Of a DNA stretch of 64,000 nt, positions 17,074 through 26,652 are shown piece after piece (the stretch's first letter is position 1; each line of letters begins with the position of its first letter). The notes beneath the pieces are model-generated. The model did not search any database and was not told where the DNA came from. It saw nothing but the letters and a program-made list of their open reading frames with translations. The translations under genes were made by a program, and so were the position numbers. The DNA comes from CAVVNN01 sp963749605 (GTDB lineage Bacteria > Actinomycetota > Thermoleophilia > Solirubrobacterales > 70-9), in contig CAVVNN010000003.1 of the NCBI GenBank assembly GCA_963749605.1, positions 1 to 64,000 on the forward strand, in the 5' to 3' direction.

Positions 17074-18981
17074 ATGAAGCGGTTGAACCATCCCGTCTAC
17101 CGCAACCGAGTCCTGCAGGTGGTCGCCGACGCGGCCCTGGTCGCGCTCGCCTTCTTCCTCGCCTTCCAGCTGCGATTCCTCGACGACCCGCACGGGCTGC
17201 CGCACCGCTACCAGGTGCTGTTCGCCCAGTCGGTCGGCCTCGTCGTCGTCGGCAAGCTGGTCGTCTTCGCCGCCTTCGGCCTCTACCAGAAGTGGTGGCG
17301 CTACGTCAGCGGCCGCGATTTCCTCGTCATCTTCCGTGCGGTCGCGGTCGCCAGTGCGATCCTCGTCGTCTTCTTCGCCGTCGCGAAGCCGTTCGCGCAC
17401 ACCCTTCCCCGCTCGGTCGAGGTGATGGACTTCGTCCTCACGATGATGCTGATCGCGGGCGCGCGCCTCGTGGTTCGGCTGATCGTCGAGCGACCCTCGC
17501 GCGGCGCCCGCGTTCCCAAGCACGAGGTCCTGGTGGTCGGGGCGGGATCCGGTGGGCAGATGGTGGTGCGCGAGCTGCAGCTCAACCCGAACCTCGGCTC
17601 CACCGCGATCGGCTTCGTCGACGACGACCCCCGCAAACGGGGGATGCGAATGTCGGGCGGGCTGAAGGTCCTCGGCTCGACCAAGCAGATCGCGACGATC
17701 CTCGACGAGACCGAGCCCGACGAGGTGGTGATCGCGATTCCCTCTGCGCCCGGCACGCTGCGCGCCAAGGTCGTCGCCGCCTGCCGCGAGAGGGAGATCC
17801 GCGTCCGCACCCTGCCCACCGTGTTCGAGCTGCTGCGCGGGGGCGTCCAGCTCAACAAGCAGCTGCGCGAGGTGCAGGTCGAGGACGTGCTCGGCCGCGA
17901 CCCCGTCGTCTTCGAACTGGACCGCGTCGGCGCCTACCTGTGCGACCGCATCGTCCTCGTCACCGGCGCGGGCGGTTCGATCGGCTCGGAGCTGTGCCGC
18001 CAGATCGCCCGCGTCCGCCCACGCCTGCTGGTGATGCTCGACCACGCCGAGGACAATCTCTTCGAGATCGACCGCGAGATGGTCGAGGAGCGCCACTTCA
18101 CCAACGTCGAGTCGGTGCTCGCCGACTGCAAGGAGCCGCACCGGATGCTCGAGGTGATGCAGCGCTTCAAGCCCTCGGTCGTCTTCCACGCCGCCGCCTA
18201 CAAGCACGTTCCGCTGATGGAGGCGAACCCGCTGGAGGCCGTCCGCAACAACGCGATCGCGACACGGGTCACAGCGGAGACGGCGGCCGCCTCGAAGGTG
18301 GAGCGCTTCGTCCTCATCTCCACCGACAAGGCGGTCAACCCGCAGACGGTGATGGGCGCCTCGAAGGCGATGGCCGAGTGGATCGTCGAGTCGGCCGGGC
18401 ACAAGCACCCCGGCACCCGCTTCGCCAGCGTCCGCTTCGGCAACGTGCTCGCCTCCTCCGGCAGCGTGGTGCCGATCTTCCGCAGCCAAATCGAGCGTGG
18501 TGGACCGGTAACCGTCACCCACCGCGAGATGACCCGCTACTTCATGACCATTCCCGAGGCGGTTCAGCTGGTGATCCGCGCCGGCGACATCGGCGCCGGC
18601 AAGGGCGAGGTCTTCGTGCTCGACATGGGTGAGCCGGTGAAGATCGTCGACCTCGCGCACAACATGATCCGCCTCGCGGGTTACGAGCCCGAGCGCGACA
18701 TCGCGGTCGAGTTCACCAAGCCGCGACCGGGGGAGAAGCTGCACGAGGAGCTGTTCGGCCGGGCCGAGACCCGGCAACCGACCGCGTCGAAACGGATCCA
18801 CCGTGCGGTGCGAGGGGCGCCCCTCGACCCGGAGTGGATGGACTCGACGCTGAACGCGCTGGAGAACCTGGTGCTGGCCGGAGACGAGGCCGATCTGGCC
18901 GAGCGGGTGGTCGCGCTGATCTCCGACGGTGTTTCGACGCCCGATGCCGGCGCCATGGAGCACCGTCCTCCGGCCAGGTAG
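17074..18981 (+). CDS. FlaA1/CapD-like nucleotide-sugar 4,6-dehydratase
   Basis: Predicted 635-aa protein of the PglF/WbpM/CapD type that makes UDP-4-keto-6-deoxy sugars for surface glycans. It has about four N-terminal membrane helices, then a CoA-binding-like Rossmann region (VVGAGSGGQMVVREL), then the catalytic extended-SDR domain near residue 300 (VTGAGGSIGSELC, HAAAYKHVPLMEANP, STDKAVNPQTVMGASK). I start at ATG 17074 (MKRLNHPVYRNR); an upstream ATG in frame only adds unconserved residues. No ribosome site is seen; TAAACT 11 bases upstream suggests a very short or absent leader. First gene of the polysaccharide cluster. Confidence 0.92.
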   Translation: MKRLNHPVYRNRVLQVVADAALVALAFFLAFQLRFLDDPHGLPHRYQVLFAQSVGLVVVGKLVVFAAFGLYQKWWRYVSGRDFLVIFRAVAVASAILVVFFAVAKPFAHTLPRSVEVMDFVLTMMLIAGARLVVRLIVERPSRGARVPKHEVLVVGAGSGGQMVVRELQLNPNLGSTAIGFVDDDPRKRGMRMSGGLKVLGSTKQIATILDETEPDEVVIAIPSAPGTLRAKVVAACREREIRVRTLPTVFELLRGGVQLNKQLREVQVEDVLGRDPVVFELDRVGAYLCDRIVLVTGAGGSIGSELCRQIARVRPRLLVMLDHAEDNLFEIDREMVEERHFTNVESVLADCKEPHRMLEVMQRFKPSVVFHAAAYKHVPLMEANPLEAVRNNAIATRVTAETAAASKVERFVLISTDKAVNPQTVMGASKAMAEWIVESAGHKHPGTRFASVRFGNVLASSGSVVPIFRSQIERGGPVTVTHREMTRYFMTIPEAVQLVIRAGDIGAGKGEVFVLDMGEPVKIVDLAHNMIRLAGYEPERDIAVEFTKPRPGEKLHEELFGRAETRQPTASKRIHRAVRGAPLDPEWMDSTLNALENLVLAGDEADLAERVVALISDGVSTPDAGAMEHRPPAR

Positions 18982-19075
18982 CGTTGCTACCCGGCCGTTC
19001 GCCCGTCACTCCCTGGCTTGGCCTCAGACGCCGAAACACTCGCCGGGACCGGTTTGCCCATATCCTGCTGCGCCC

Positions 19076-19840
19076 GTGGAGCTGATCAAGGAAATCGGCG
19101 CTTTTGCGGGCCTGGCCGCGTTCCTCGGCCTCGCTGTCCTCGCCCTGCTCTCGTTCACGCATGGGCGCGACATCAGGCGCCTGCGCGAGTGGGCGGGCTC
19201 GGCGCCCGAGCGCGACGCAGAGCGCAAGGAGGCGACCTCCACGGCAGCTGCCCAGAAGGCCGAGGAGATGCGCCGCCTGGAGGCGGCCCGCACAGCGGAG
19301 CAGGAGGCGGTCCAGCTGCGCGAGTCGCGGCGGCAGCGGCGCGAGGCAGGGTTGCCCGAACTGAGCCGCCGCGAGCGGTTCCGGGAGCGACTCTCCGGCG
19401 CCGGCGAACGCCTCGCCGAACCTCGCTACCTGGCGGCGACCTTCGTCGCCGTGCTGGCGATCGGCGGTGGCGTCGCCTACGCGGCGCTGCACGGGCTCGG
19501 CGGTGGAGGGGCCTCCGGCAAGGGTGGCGGCGCCTCCGCCTCGGGTAAGCCGAGCGAAGTCAGCGTCCTCAACGGCACCGCCGTTCCCGGGCTCGCCGCG
19601 CGCTACGGCGGTAAGGTCGAGCGCAAGGGATTCAAGCTCGGGGCGGTCACCAACAGCAGATCCAGCTTCGTCGAAAGCGTCGTCATGTTCGAACGCGGCC
19701 ACGCTCCCGAAGCGCGTCGCGTCGCCAGGGTGTTGGGGATAAGGCAGGTCCGGCCGATGACCTCGGAGATCGGCTCGGTCTCGGCCGGGGCGCCGGTTGC
19801 GGTGATCGTCGGCGAGGACAATGCCGCGACGACCGGTTAG
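19076..19840 (+). CDS. LytR C-terminal domain membrane protein
   Basis: Predicted 254-aa protein. Order: a membrane helix near residues 8-26, a ~90-residue highly charged, coiled-coil-like Ala/Glu/Arg segment, a second membrane helix near 121-140 (ATFVAVLAIGGGVAYAAL), a Gly/Ser linker, and a C-terminal LytR_C domain (SEVSVLNGTAVPGLAARYG, VVMFERGHAPEARRVAR). The domain occurs on LytR-CpsA-Psr envelope proteins, but no LCP catalytic domain is present. GTG start with no ribosome site; TATCCT lies 9 bases upstream. Role in surface-polymer attachment or export is inferred from the neighbourhood. Confidence 0.8.
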   Translation: MELIKEIGAFAGLAAFLGLAVLALLSFTHGRDIRRLREWAGSAPERDAERKEATSTAAAQKAEEMRRLEAARTAEQEAVQLRESRRQRREAGLPELSRRERFRERLSGAGERLAEPRYLAATFVAVLAIGGGVAYAALHGLGGGGASGKGGGASASGKPSEVSVLNGTAVPGLAARYGGKVERKGFKLGAVTNSRSSFVESVVMFERGHAPEARRVARVLGIRQVRPMTSEIGSVSAGAPVAVIVGEDNAATTG

Positions 19841-20318
19841 CGTCGGCGCCGCCGTCTTCGCGCTGCTCGCCGTCCTCACGATTGCCGCCTTCGGCTGGTC
19901 TCAGCGGCTGAAGCGGGACCCGTTGGTTCTCGATCGAGTCAGCTTCGACGGCGCGCCCGTCCTCCACCCGAAGAACCCGGTGCACAGCTTCACTCCGAAC
20001 GGCGACTGCCGCTACGACCGGCTGCGCATCCGCTTTCGCGTCACCCAGTCCGACGACGCGACGGTCCAGGTGATCATGCCCGGGGGGAGGGTCGTCATCA
20101 CCCTCGCCCGTAACGAGTTCCTCAAGCGCTACCACTTCCACACCTTCCTCTGGGATGGCCGCAGCCGCAACGACGGCATCGCCCCGCCCGCCCGCTACAA
20201 GCTGCGGGTGAAGCTGCTCGGCCAGGAACGCAGCCTCGTGCCGCCGGGCGCGATCCGGCTGCACCGAGCGCGGCGCAAGCCGGCTGGATGCGAATCCGCC
20301 GCGAGGGAAAGCAGTTGA
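19821..20318 (+). CDS. Anchored FlgD-like Ig-fold protein
   Basis: Predicted 165-aa protein with an N-terminal signal or anchor (SVGAAVFALLAVLTIAAFGW) and an exported beta-sandwich resembling FlgD Ig-like domains. HSFTPNGDCRYDRLRIRFRV corresponds to the common 'FSPNGDG..D' opening, and HFHTFLWDGRSRNDG to the 'W-DGR-D-G' turn. It overlaps the LytR_C gene by 20 bases and the next gene by 4, so it belongs to the polysaccharide operon. No enzymatic motif is seen; a structural or adhesion role is guesswork. Confidence 0.7.
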   Translation: MPRRPVSVGAAVFALLAVLTIAAFGWSQRLKRDPLVLDRVSFDGAPVLHPKNPVHSFTPNGDCRYDRLRIRFRVTQSDDATVQVIMPGGRVVITLARNEFLKRYHFHTFLWDGRSRNDGIAPPARYKLRVKLLGQERSLVPPGAIRLHRARRKPAGCESAARESS

Positions 20319-21863
20319 GCGACGTCCTCGCCGGAGCCGGCGTCCTTGCCGCCGCCGCCACCAGCGCTACGGCGATCCTCGTTCCTCCGGGGCGCCCGCG
20401 CTCGCTCGCGATGCTCGTCGCGATCGGCCTCTTCCCGATCCTCGTCCTCGGCGACCAGTGGCACTCGGCCCAGATCGTCGACCTGCGCCACCACCCCTCT
20501 CACATCGCTGCCCTGGCCGGCGCCGGGCTGGTGGCTGTCGGGATCCTCACCGCGGCCTTCCGTCGCTGGCCGGTCGTCCTCCCGCTCGCGGTCGTCTTCG
20601 CCCTCCCCTTCCGCGTTCCCCTGACCGCCGGCGGCGAAACCGCCAACCTGCTCGTACCCCTCTACCTGGTCATCGCCGGCGGGGTCGTGGCCACAGCACT
20701 CAGGGACTGGAACGCCCGGCCTGCGGGTCCCGCGGCGCCGCCCGCCGGAGGCGCCGCACTCTGGCTGCCGCGGGTTCTGGCCGCGGTGGTCCTCCTGTAC
20801 GCGGTACAGGCTCTCTACTCAGCCGATTTCTCCAAGGGCCTGCAGAACGTGTGCTTCTTCTTTGTGCCGTTTTCGCTGGTGTATGCGTTGCTGCGGGATG
20901 TCAGGTGGGATCGAAGGCTGCTCACGTTGGTGCTGTGGGTCGTCGCGCTGGAGGCCGTGGCATTCGTCACGGTCGGGTCGGTCGAGTACCTCAGCCGCAG
21001 CCTGTTCTGGAACGACCAGGTGATCAGGTCGAATGAATTCCACACCTACTTTCGGGTCAACTCCGTCTTCTGGGACCCGAACATCTACGGCCGTTATCTG
21101 GCGCTGGCGATCGTGATCTCGATGGCCGCTCTGCTCTGGGCGAGGGAACGGCGCAGCAGCGCGCTGCTGACCGCACTGGTCGCGGTCCTTTGGATCGGTC
21201 TGGTGCCGACCTTCTCGCAGTCGAGCTTTGCAGCGCTGCTGGCCGGTCTCGCCGTCCTCGCCGCGATCCGGTGGAGCTGGAAGTGGACGCTGGCGGCGGT
21301 GGCCGTGGGAGCAGTGGGTGCGGTCTTGGTGGTTCTGCTGGCAGGGGGCTCGGGCAAGATCCGCCTCAACCCCGACACCAGCGGTCGTGCGAATCTGATC
21401 TCCGGTGGCACCGAACTCTTCGGCGAACGGCCGATCCAGGGATACGGGTCGGGCTCCTTCCAGGTCGCCTACCGTGACCACCGCGCCAAGAAGAACGTCC
21501 CCGTCTCGATCTCCCACACCGAGCCCGTCACCGTCGCCGCCGAGCAGGGCCTGATCGGCCTCGCCGCCTACACCGCCCTGATCGCAACGGCGCTGTGGAC
21601 GATGGGGGGCGGGCTGTTGCGGTTCCGGCCGGCGGGTCCTGTCGCGGGGGATGGGGGGGCGCTGCGGGGGGGGTCGTCCTCGACCCCCATCCCCCGCACC
21701 ACCCGCCGGAGGAATCGCAGCCAGAGTGGCTGTCCTCGCAGCGTTCACGGCGCTGCTGGTGCACACGATGGCGTACGCGGGGTTCTTCGAGGACCCGATA
21801 GCTTGGGTGCTCCTCGCCGTGGGTGGATCGCTGGCAGCTGCCAGGGTCCGCGACTCGGCATAA
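20315..21863 (+). pseudogene. O-antigen ligase/polymerase-like protein, frameshifted as sequenced
   Basis: Multi-helix membrane protein of the O-antigen ligase/Wzy type. It has about ten hydrophobic segments, and the periplasmic-loop pattern NPDTSGRANLISGGTELF followed by RPIQGYGSGSF is the Wzy_C signature. A TTG at 20315 after GAGGGA overlaps the previous stop (TTGA). The frame runs to LLRFRPAGPVAGDG near 21650. The expected last helix (VAVLAAFTALLVHTMAYAGFF) continues one frame over and ends at 21863. The break lies among G7 and G8 tracts and a 14-bp inverted repeat. The span is 3n+1, so one extra base explains it. Options are assembly error, pseudogene, or slippage-based phase variation. 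Confidence 0.75.
21644..21697. repeat. GC-rich palindromic element inside O-antigen ligase gene
   Basis: Perfect 14-bp inverted repeat GCGGGGGATGGGGG (21644-21657) / CCCCCATCCCCCGC (21684-21697) around a 26-base loop that contains a G8 run. It encodes the low-complexity cytoplasmic stretch just before the last membrane helix. Architecture and loop composition resemble the pair of palindromes in the pdhC linkers (55.6 and 55.9 kb). It looks like a small palindromic repeat tolerated in a linker. Confidence 0.6.
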
Positions 21864-21872
21864 GGTCAGTCC

Positions 21873-23450
21873 GTGTCCGGCTATCTGCGGCGGTTAGCGA
21901 CGACCGGGGCCGCCTACACCGCGGCGAGCATCCTCTCGAAGTTCATCGCGGTCGCCCTGCTGCCGCTCTACACGCGCTACCTGACCAAAGCCGATTACGG
22001 CGCCGCCGAGGTGATGTTCGCCGCCGTCGTCTCGGCCAGCATCGTCGTCCGGCTGGGGCTGATCGAGGCAATCCTCCGTTTCTATTACAAGGACAGCGAG
22101 GACCCGGCGCTGGTCGTCAAGAGCACCTTCGCCGGGCTCTTCTGGTTCGCGACGATCGGGGCGCTGGTCCTGCTGCCGTTCGCGACCCCGATCTCCGAAG
22201 CGCTGCTCAACCCCGAAGCGCTGGATAGCTCCGAAGCGCTGCTCAAGGATCAGGCGACCGAATTGGTGCGGATCTCGATCGGCGGCCTCTGGGTGCTGAC
22301 GATGTTCGAGTTCATGCTGACGCTGTTCCGCCTCGAGGAGCGCGCCCGGGCCTTCTTCGTGACGACGATCCTCAACGTCCTGGTCACGATCGGGCTGACC
22401 GTCGTCCTCGTCGTCGATGCCGGCGAGGGAGCGCGCGGCCTGCTGGTCGGCAGCTACGCCAGCGGCGCGGCTTTCGTGCTGGGACTGATCGTCTGGCAGT
22501 GGCGGCGTCTCTCGCTGCGTTTCGACCGCGAGCTGCTGCGGCGGCTGCTGCGCTTCGGCCTGCCGACGATGCCGGCCGAGGCCTCGCTCTACCTGCTCAA
22601 CTTCGTCGACCGGATCATCATCGTCCGCTACGTCGGCCTCGCCGAGGCCGGGCTCTACTCCCTGGCGGTCAAGTTCGCCCAGGGGGTCAACGTCCTCGTC
22701 CGCGGCTTCCAGCTCGCCTGGCCGCCGCTCGCCTACTCGATCCGCGACGACGAGGAGGCACGCGGCGCCTACGCCGTCGTCGTCACCCTCTTCGTCGCCG
22801 GCTGCGCCTTCGTCGTCACCGGCATGTGGCTGTTCTCGCGCTGGATCGTGCGAGCGCTGGCGGCGCCGAAGTTCTTCGACTCCTACGAAGCGATCGGGCT
22901 GATCACCACCGCCGTCACGCTCTACGCCCTCTACATGGTGATGGTCGTGATCCTCGGCCGCACCGGCCGGACCGAGTTCAACTTCCCGGCCGCGATCTCC
23001 GCCCTCCTCGTCAACGTCGTCCTCAACCTGCTGCTGGTGCCGCCGCTGGGGATCGTCGGTGCCGGCCTGGCGCTGGTCGCTTCCTACCTCGTCGTCGTCG
23101 CCCTGATGTACGTCTTGACCCAGAGGCTCTTCCCGGTCCCCTACCAGTGGGGCCGCCTCGCCCGGGTGGCGCTGACCTCGGCGCTCCTCGTCGGGGTGGG
23201 GGAACTGGTGATGCCGACCTCCGGCGCCGCCGGACTGGCCGGCCGCATCCTGCTCTTCGCCGCCTACCCGCTCGGCCTCTTCTACAGCGGCTTCTTCACC
23301 CCCGGCGAGCGCGTCTGGCTCGCCCGTCTGCGCCACCCCGGCGAGATCGCCGCCGAGTTCCAGCGCCTGCGCGCGGCGCCGAGCGCGGTCGAGGGCCGCA
23401 TCTCGGAGGTCTACGAGGCGGAGCGCATCGACGACGACTCCCGCTTCTAG
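21873..23450 (+). CDS. Polysaccharide flippase (Wzx/MATE-like)
   Basis: Predicted 525-aa membrane protein with about 12-14 helices of the polysaccharide-biosynthesis flippase family (MOP superfamily). Opening TTGAAYTAASILSKFIAVALLPLYTRYL and the central GLPTMPAEASLYLLNFVDRIII are typical. It probably moves lipid-linked oligosaccharide outward for the polymerase upstream. GTG start (MSGYLRRL). In the loop between helices 3 and 4, predicted external, all Glu codons are GAA, while cytoplasmic loops use GAG. It converges with the next gene, with a 4-base overlap of coding ends. Confidence 0.9.
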   Translation: MSGYLRRLATTGAAYTAASILSKFIAVALLPLYTRYLTKADYGAAEVMFAAVVSASIVVRLGLIEAILRFYYKDSEDPALVVKSTFAGLFWFATIGALVLLPFATPISEALLNPEALDSSEALLKDQATELVRISIGGLWVLTMFEFMLTLFRLEERARAFFVTTILNVLVTIGLTVVLVVDAGEGARGLLVGSYASGAAFVLGLIVWQWRRLSLRFDRELLRRLLRFGLPTMPAEASLYLLNFVDRIIIVRYVGLAEAGLYSLAVKFAQGVNVLVRGFQLAWPPLAYSIRDDEEARGAYAVVVTLFVAGCAFVVTGMWLFSRWIVRALAAPKFFDSYEAIGLITTAVTLYALYMVMVVILGRTGRTEFNFPAAISALLVNVVLNLLLVPPLGIVGAGLALVASYLVVVALMYVLTQRLFPVPYQWGRLARVALTSALLVGVGELVMPTSGAAGLAGRILLFAAYPLGLFYSGFFTPGERVWLARLRHPGEIAAEFQRLRAAPSAVEGRISEVYEAERIDDDSRF

Positions 23451-24370
23451 CGTTCGACGCGGTCTTTGATGGATTCGCCGCGCCCCGGGTGGAGAGCCTG
23501 GCGGGCGTGGGCGCGGTAGACGGCCGCGGGCTGGCCGGGGATGAAGGTGGCGATGACGGCGCGCACCGCATAGGACCAGGCGGTCAGCCGGCGCACGGTG
23601 CGGGCGGCACCGGAGCCGTGGTGCACGCGCATGTAGAGGTCGCGGTTGCGGTGGAATTCGACGATCCGCGGCAGGCCGGCGGCGAGGTCGGTGGAGAGCT
23701 GGTCGCGGTGGAAGGCTCTTGCGGCGGGGACGAAGAGGGTCTTCCACCCGGCGTCGCTGAGGCGCTTGCAGAAGTCGCACTCGTCGTAGTAGACGAAGAA
23801 GTCGGGATCGAGGTAGCCGACCTGTTCGGCCGCTTTGCGGCGCACCATCAGGGCGCTCGACTGCGCCCAGTCGACCTCGCGGGTCTCGGTTCCCTTGCTC
23901 TGGACGGTGAAGAGGCGATGCAGGAAGACAGCTCCAATCAGGGCTGCGACGACCCCCGGGAAGCGCCAGGCGCAGGGGACCGGTTGGCCGCCGGAGTCCA
24001 GCAGCTGCGGGGCCGCGGCGCCGGCGCGGTCATCCTCTTCGAGGGCCGCGATGAGCGCGCTCACGGCGCTGGAGCGAATCTCGGAATCCTCGTTCAGCAA
24101 TAGGCAGTAGCGGCCGGTCGCGCGCTTCAGCAGGGTCGTGTCGTTCTCCGCCTTGCCGCTCGGCTTCTGCAACTCGATCAGCTGAATGTCGCCCCCCAGC
24201 GCCCGCACCGCGTCGGCCGAGCCGTCAGTCGAGGCGTTGTCGAGGACGAGGATCTCGCGGCTCAGACCTTCCGGGTGGGTTTCCTCGATCGCCCGCAGGC
24301 AGGCGAGCAGATACTCGCGGCCGTTGGTGTTCACGACGCAGTAGGAGAGCGTGGGAGCCAAGCAGGCCAC
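23447..24370 (-). CDS. Family 2 glycosyltransferase (rhamnosyltransferase-like)
   Basis: Predicted 307-aa cytoplasmic GT-A enzyme. YCVVNTNGREYLLACLRAI opens the nucleotide-sugar fold, ILVLDNASTDGSADAV is the diagnostic donor-binding loop, LLLNEDSEI replaces the DxD motif, and FFVYYDECDFCKRLSDAGW is the WbbL-type acceptor-region signature. It is the only gene of the polysaccharide cluster on the minus strand. GTG start at 24370. It probably adds one sugar to the lipid-linked unit; donor and acceptor cannot be read from sequence. Confidence 0.9.
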   Translation of the reverse strand: MACLAPTLSYCVVNTNGREYLLACLRAIEETHPEGLSREILVLDNASTDGSADAVRALGGDIQLIELQKPSGKAENDTTLLKRATGRYCLLLNEDSEIRSSAVSALIAALEEDDRAGAAAPQLLDSGGQPVPCAWRFPGVVAALIGAVFLHRLFTVQSKGTETREVDWAQSSALMVRRKAAEQVGYLDPDFFVYYDECDFCKRLSDAGWKTLFVPAARAFHRDQLSTDLAAGLPRIVEFHRNRDLYMRVHHGSGAARTVRRLTAWSYAVRAVIATFIPGQPAAVYRAHARQALHPGRGESIKDRVER

Positions 24371-24408
24371 GATAATCGGCCTGTCACATCGGCATGTGAC
24401 CCCCGCGC

Positions 24409-25525
24409 ATGAAAGTCCAGCTAATCGACCCCTCGGCCTTCACGCCGCCTTACGACCGCGCCCTCGCCGCTGCGTTGGCTCGCCAGGGCGCGCAGGTCGA
24501 GCTGCTGACCAGCCGCTTCCTCTACGGGCCGGTGCCCGAGGCAGACGGTTATCGGGCGCAGGAGCGCTTCTACCGGCGCAGCACTGCCCGCGGTCTCCAG
24601 GCGCCCGCCCGGCGGGCGTTCAAGTTCGTCGAGCACGTTGGCGACATGCTCCGCTTTCGCCGTGAGGCGGCCGCCGACGTCATCCACTACCAGTGGCTCA
24701 CGGTCCCGGCCCTGGACGCACGCCTCCTCCCGGAGCTGCGCCCCCGCCTGATGACCGCGCACTACGTCCTGCCGCCGCGCCCGAGCCGCCGCCAGGTCGC
24801 CGCCGCCCGCCGCGTCTTCGGCCGCATGGACGCGGTCGTCGCTCACTCCGAGCACGGCGCCACCCGGCTTCGCGACGAGGTCGGGCTCGACCCGAGCCGC
24901 GTCCGGGTCATCCCCCACGGCGCCTTCGACTACCTGACCCGCCTTGCGGAGGAGAAGCCGCTGCCGGTGGAGCTGGAGGGCGGCGAGGGCCCGGTGGTCC
25001 TCTTCTTCGGCCTGTTGCGCCCCTACAAGGGGCTCGACACCCTGCTCGAGGCCTTCCGCCGCCTCGACGGCGCCGAGCTGTGGATCGTCGGCAACCCGCG
25101 CATGGACGTCGAGCCCCTGCGCAGGGCGGCGGCGGAGACACCGGGGCGCGTCCGCTTCCTCACCCGCTTCGTCGAGGACGCCGAGATCCCGGCGATCTTC
25201 CGGCGCGCCGACGTCGTCGTCCTTCCCTACCGCGACGCCGAGCACTCCGGCGTCCTCTACACCGCCCTCGCCTTCGGCAAGCCGATGGTGCTGAGCGCGG
25301 TCGGCGGCTTCCCCGAGCTGGCCGCGACGGGCGCCGCACGCCTCGTCCCCCCGCGAAGACCCGGAGTCGCTTGCCGCGGCCCTGGCCGAGCTGACCGGCG
25401 ACGAGGCGGTCCGCGCCGAGCTGGCCGCCGCCGCCCGGCGGGCCGCCGCCGGCCACTACTCCTGGGACGAGGCGGCGCGGCAGACCCTCGCCCTCTACGA
25501 GGAGCTGCTGGAGGCCCGCCGGTGA
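24409..25525 (+). pseudogene. Family 4 glycosyltransferase, frameshifted as sequenced
   Basis: GT-B glycosyltransferase of about 371 residues. The N-terminal domain (MKVQLIDPSAFTPPYDRALA) is followed by the C-terminal donor domain with FFGLLRPYKGLDTLLEAF and VVLPYRDAEHSGVLYTALAFGKP. Near 25354, after a C6 run, the frame shifts by one base. The normal tail (EDPESLAAALAEL, GHYSWDEAARQTLALYEELL) lies in the next frame and ends at 25525, overlapping the following GTG start. Without this correction the gene falsely appears fused to the next glycosyltransferase as one 747-aa protein. The span is 3n+1; one extra base explains it. Sequencing error is likely, but a real mutation is possible. Confidence 0.78.
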
Positions 25526-26652
25526 CCGCCCTCGCGATCGTCTTCTGGGTCAGCGCCGGGCTGGTCGTCTACACCCACCTCGGCTACCCGTTCGCCCTGC
25601 GGGCGCTGGTCGGGCTGCGCCGCCGTCCGACCCTGCGCCCCGGCACCTGGGAGGAGCTGCCGCGGGTCTCCCTGATCGTCGCCGCCTACGACGAGGAGGA
25701 GGTGATCGCCGCCAAGGTCGCCAACGCCCTCGCGCTCGACTACCCGCGCGAGCGGCTCGAGCTGATCGTCGCCTCCGACGGCTCCGCCGACGCCACCGTC
25801 GAGCGCGCCCGGGCGGCCGGCGCCGACCTCGTCCTCGACCTGCCGCGCGGAGGCAAGGTCGCCGCCCAGAACGCCGCCGTCGAGCGCGCCGGCGGCGAGG
25901 TCCTCGCCTTCTCCGACGCCAACAGCGACTGGGCGCCCGACGCCCTCCGCCATCTGGTCGAGTCCTTCGCCGACCCTGCGGTCGGCTACGTCTGCGGCCA
26001 GGTTCGCTTCCTCGACCCGGGCGGGGGCAACCTCGAGGGGTCCTACTGGCGCTACGAGATGGCGCTGCGGGAGCTGGAGTCCGGGCTGGCCGGAGTCACC
26101 GCCGGCAACGGGGCGATCTACGCCGTCCGCCGCGACTCCTACATCCCTCTGTCCGCCGCGGGCAGCCACGACCTCTCCCTCCCCTTCCTGCTCGCCAAGC
26201 GGGGCATGCGCTCGCTCTACGTCCCCTGGGCGGCCGCGGAGGAGAAGATGGTGCCGACCCTGGAGGGCGAGTTCGCCCGCAAGCGGCGGATGATGGTCGG
26301 CCTCTGGGACATCGTCGTCGGCGAGGGGATGATCTCGCCGCGCGGCTACTCGCCGCTGTATGCGATCGAGATCGCCTCGCACCGGCTGCTGCGCTACCTC
26401 ACTCCACTCCTGCACCTCGTCGTCCTGGCGGCGAACGTCGCCCTGCTCGGCGAGGGCTGGGTGTACAAGGCGACGCTCGCGGTCCAGCTCGCGGTCCTCG
26501 CGGCCGCGCTGCTCGGCCGCTGGCTGCCGCTCGCACCGTTTCGCGTTGCCCGCTACTACGTGATGACGACCGCCTCGATCGCCGTCGGCCTCTGGGATCG
26601 TTTCCGCCACGGGCCACCTGGGGCCTGGGAGAAGGCGGAAGGAACTCGATGA
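25522..26652 (+). CDS. Membrane-associated family 2 glycosyltransferase
   Basis: Predicted 376-aa processive-type GT2. It has an N-terminal membrane helix (AIVFWVSAGLVVYTHLGYPF), a catalytic GT-A domain with VSLIVAAYDEEEVI, VASDGSADAT, the DxD-like FSDANSDW, and KRRMMVGLW near the acceptor site, then two or three C-terminal helices. GTG start overlaps the preceding stop as GTGA, and the stop overlaps the next ATG. The architecture resembles polysaccharide synthases that add sugars at the inner membrane face. Confidence 0.88.
   Translation: MTALAIVFWVSAGLVVYTHLGYPFALRALVGLRRRPTLRPGTWEELPRVSLIVAAYDEEEVIAAKVANALALDYPRERLELIVASDGSADATVERARAAGADLVLDLPRGGKVAAQNAAVERAGGEVLAFSDANSDWAPDALRHLVESFADPAVGYVCGQVRFLDPGGGNLEGSYWRYEMALRELESGLAGVTAGNGAIYAVRRDSYIPLSAAGSHDLSLPFLLAKRGMRSLYVPWAAAEEKMVPTLEGEFARKRRMMVGLWDIVVGEGMISPRGYSPLYAIEIASHRLLRYLTPLLHLVVLAANVALLGEGWVYKATLAVQLAVLAAALLGRWLPLAPFRVARYYVMTTASIAVGLWDRFRHGPPGAWEKAEGTR

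Noticed and set aside
16485..18632. Very long Arg/Pro-rich frame overlapping the CapD-like gene.
   Set aside because: Composition is typical of an out-of-frame shadow in high-GC DNA; no recognisable domain.
21894..23780. 628-aa antisense frame across the flippase.
   Set aside because: Low-complexity Asp/Glu/Arg/Gln translation of the reverse strand of a well-defined membrane protein gene; no start context.
24409..26652. A single 747-aa open frame read as a fused GT4-GT2 glycosyltransferase.
   Set aside because: The GT4 tail is found in the next frame and ends at 25525, overlapping a GTG start of the GT2 gene; the fusion is an artefact of a one-base shift.
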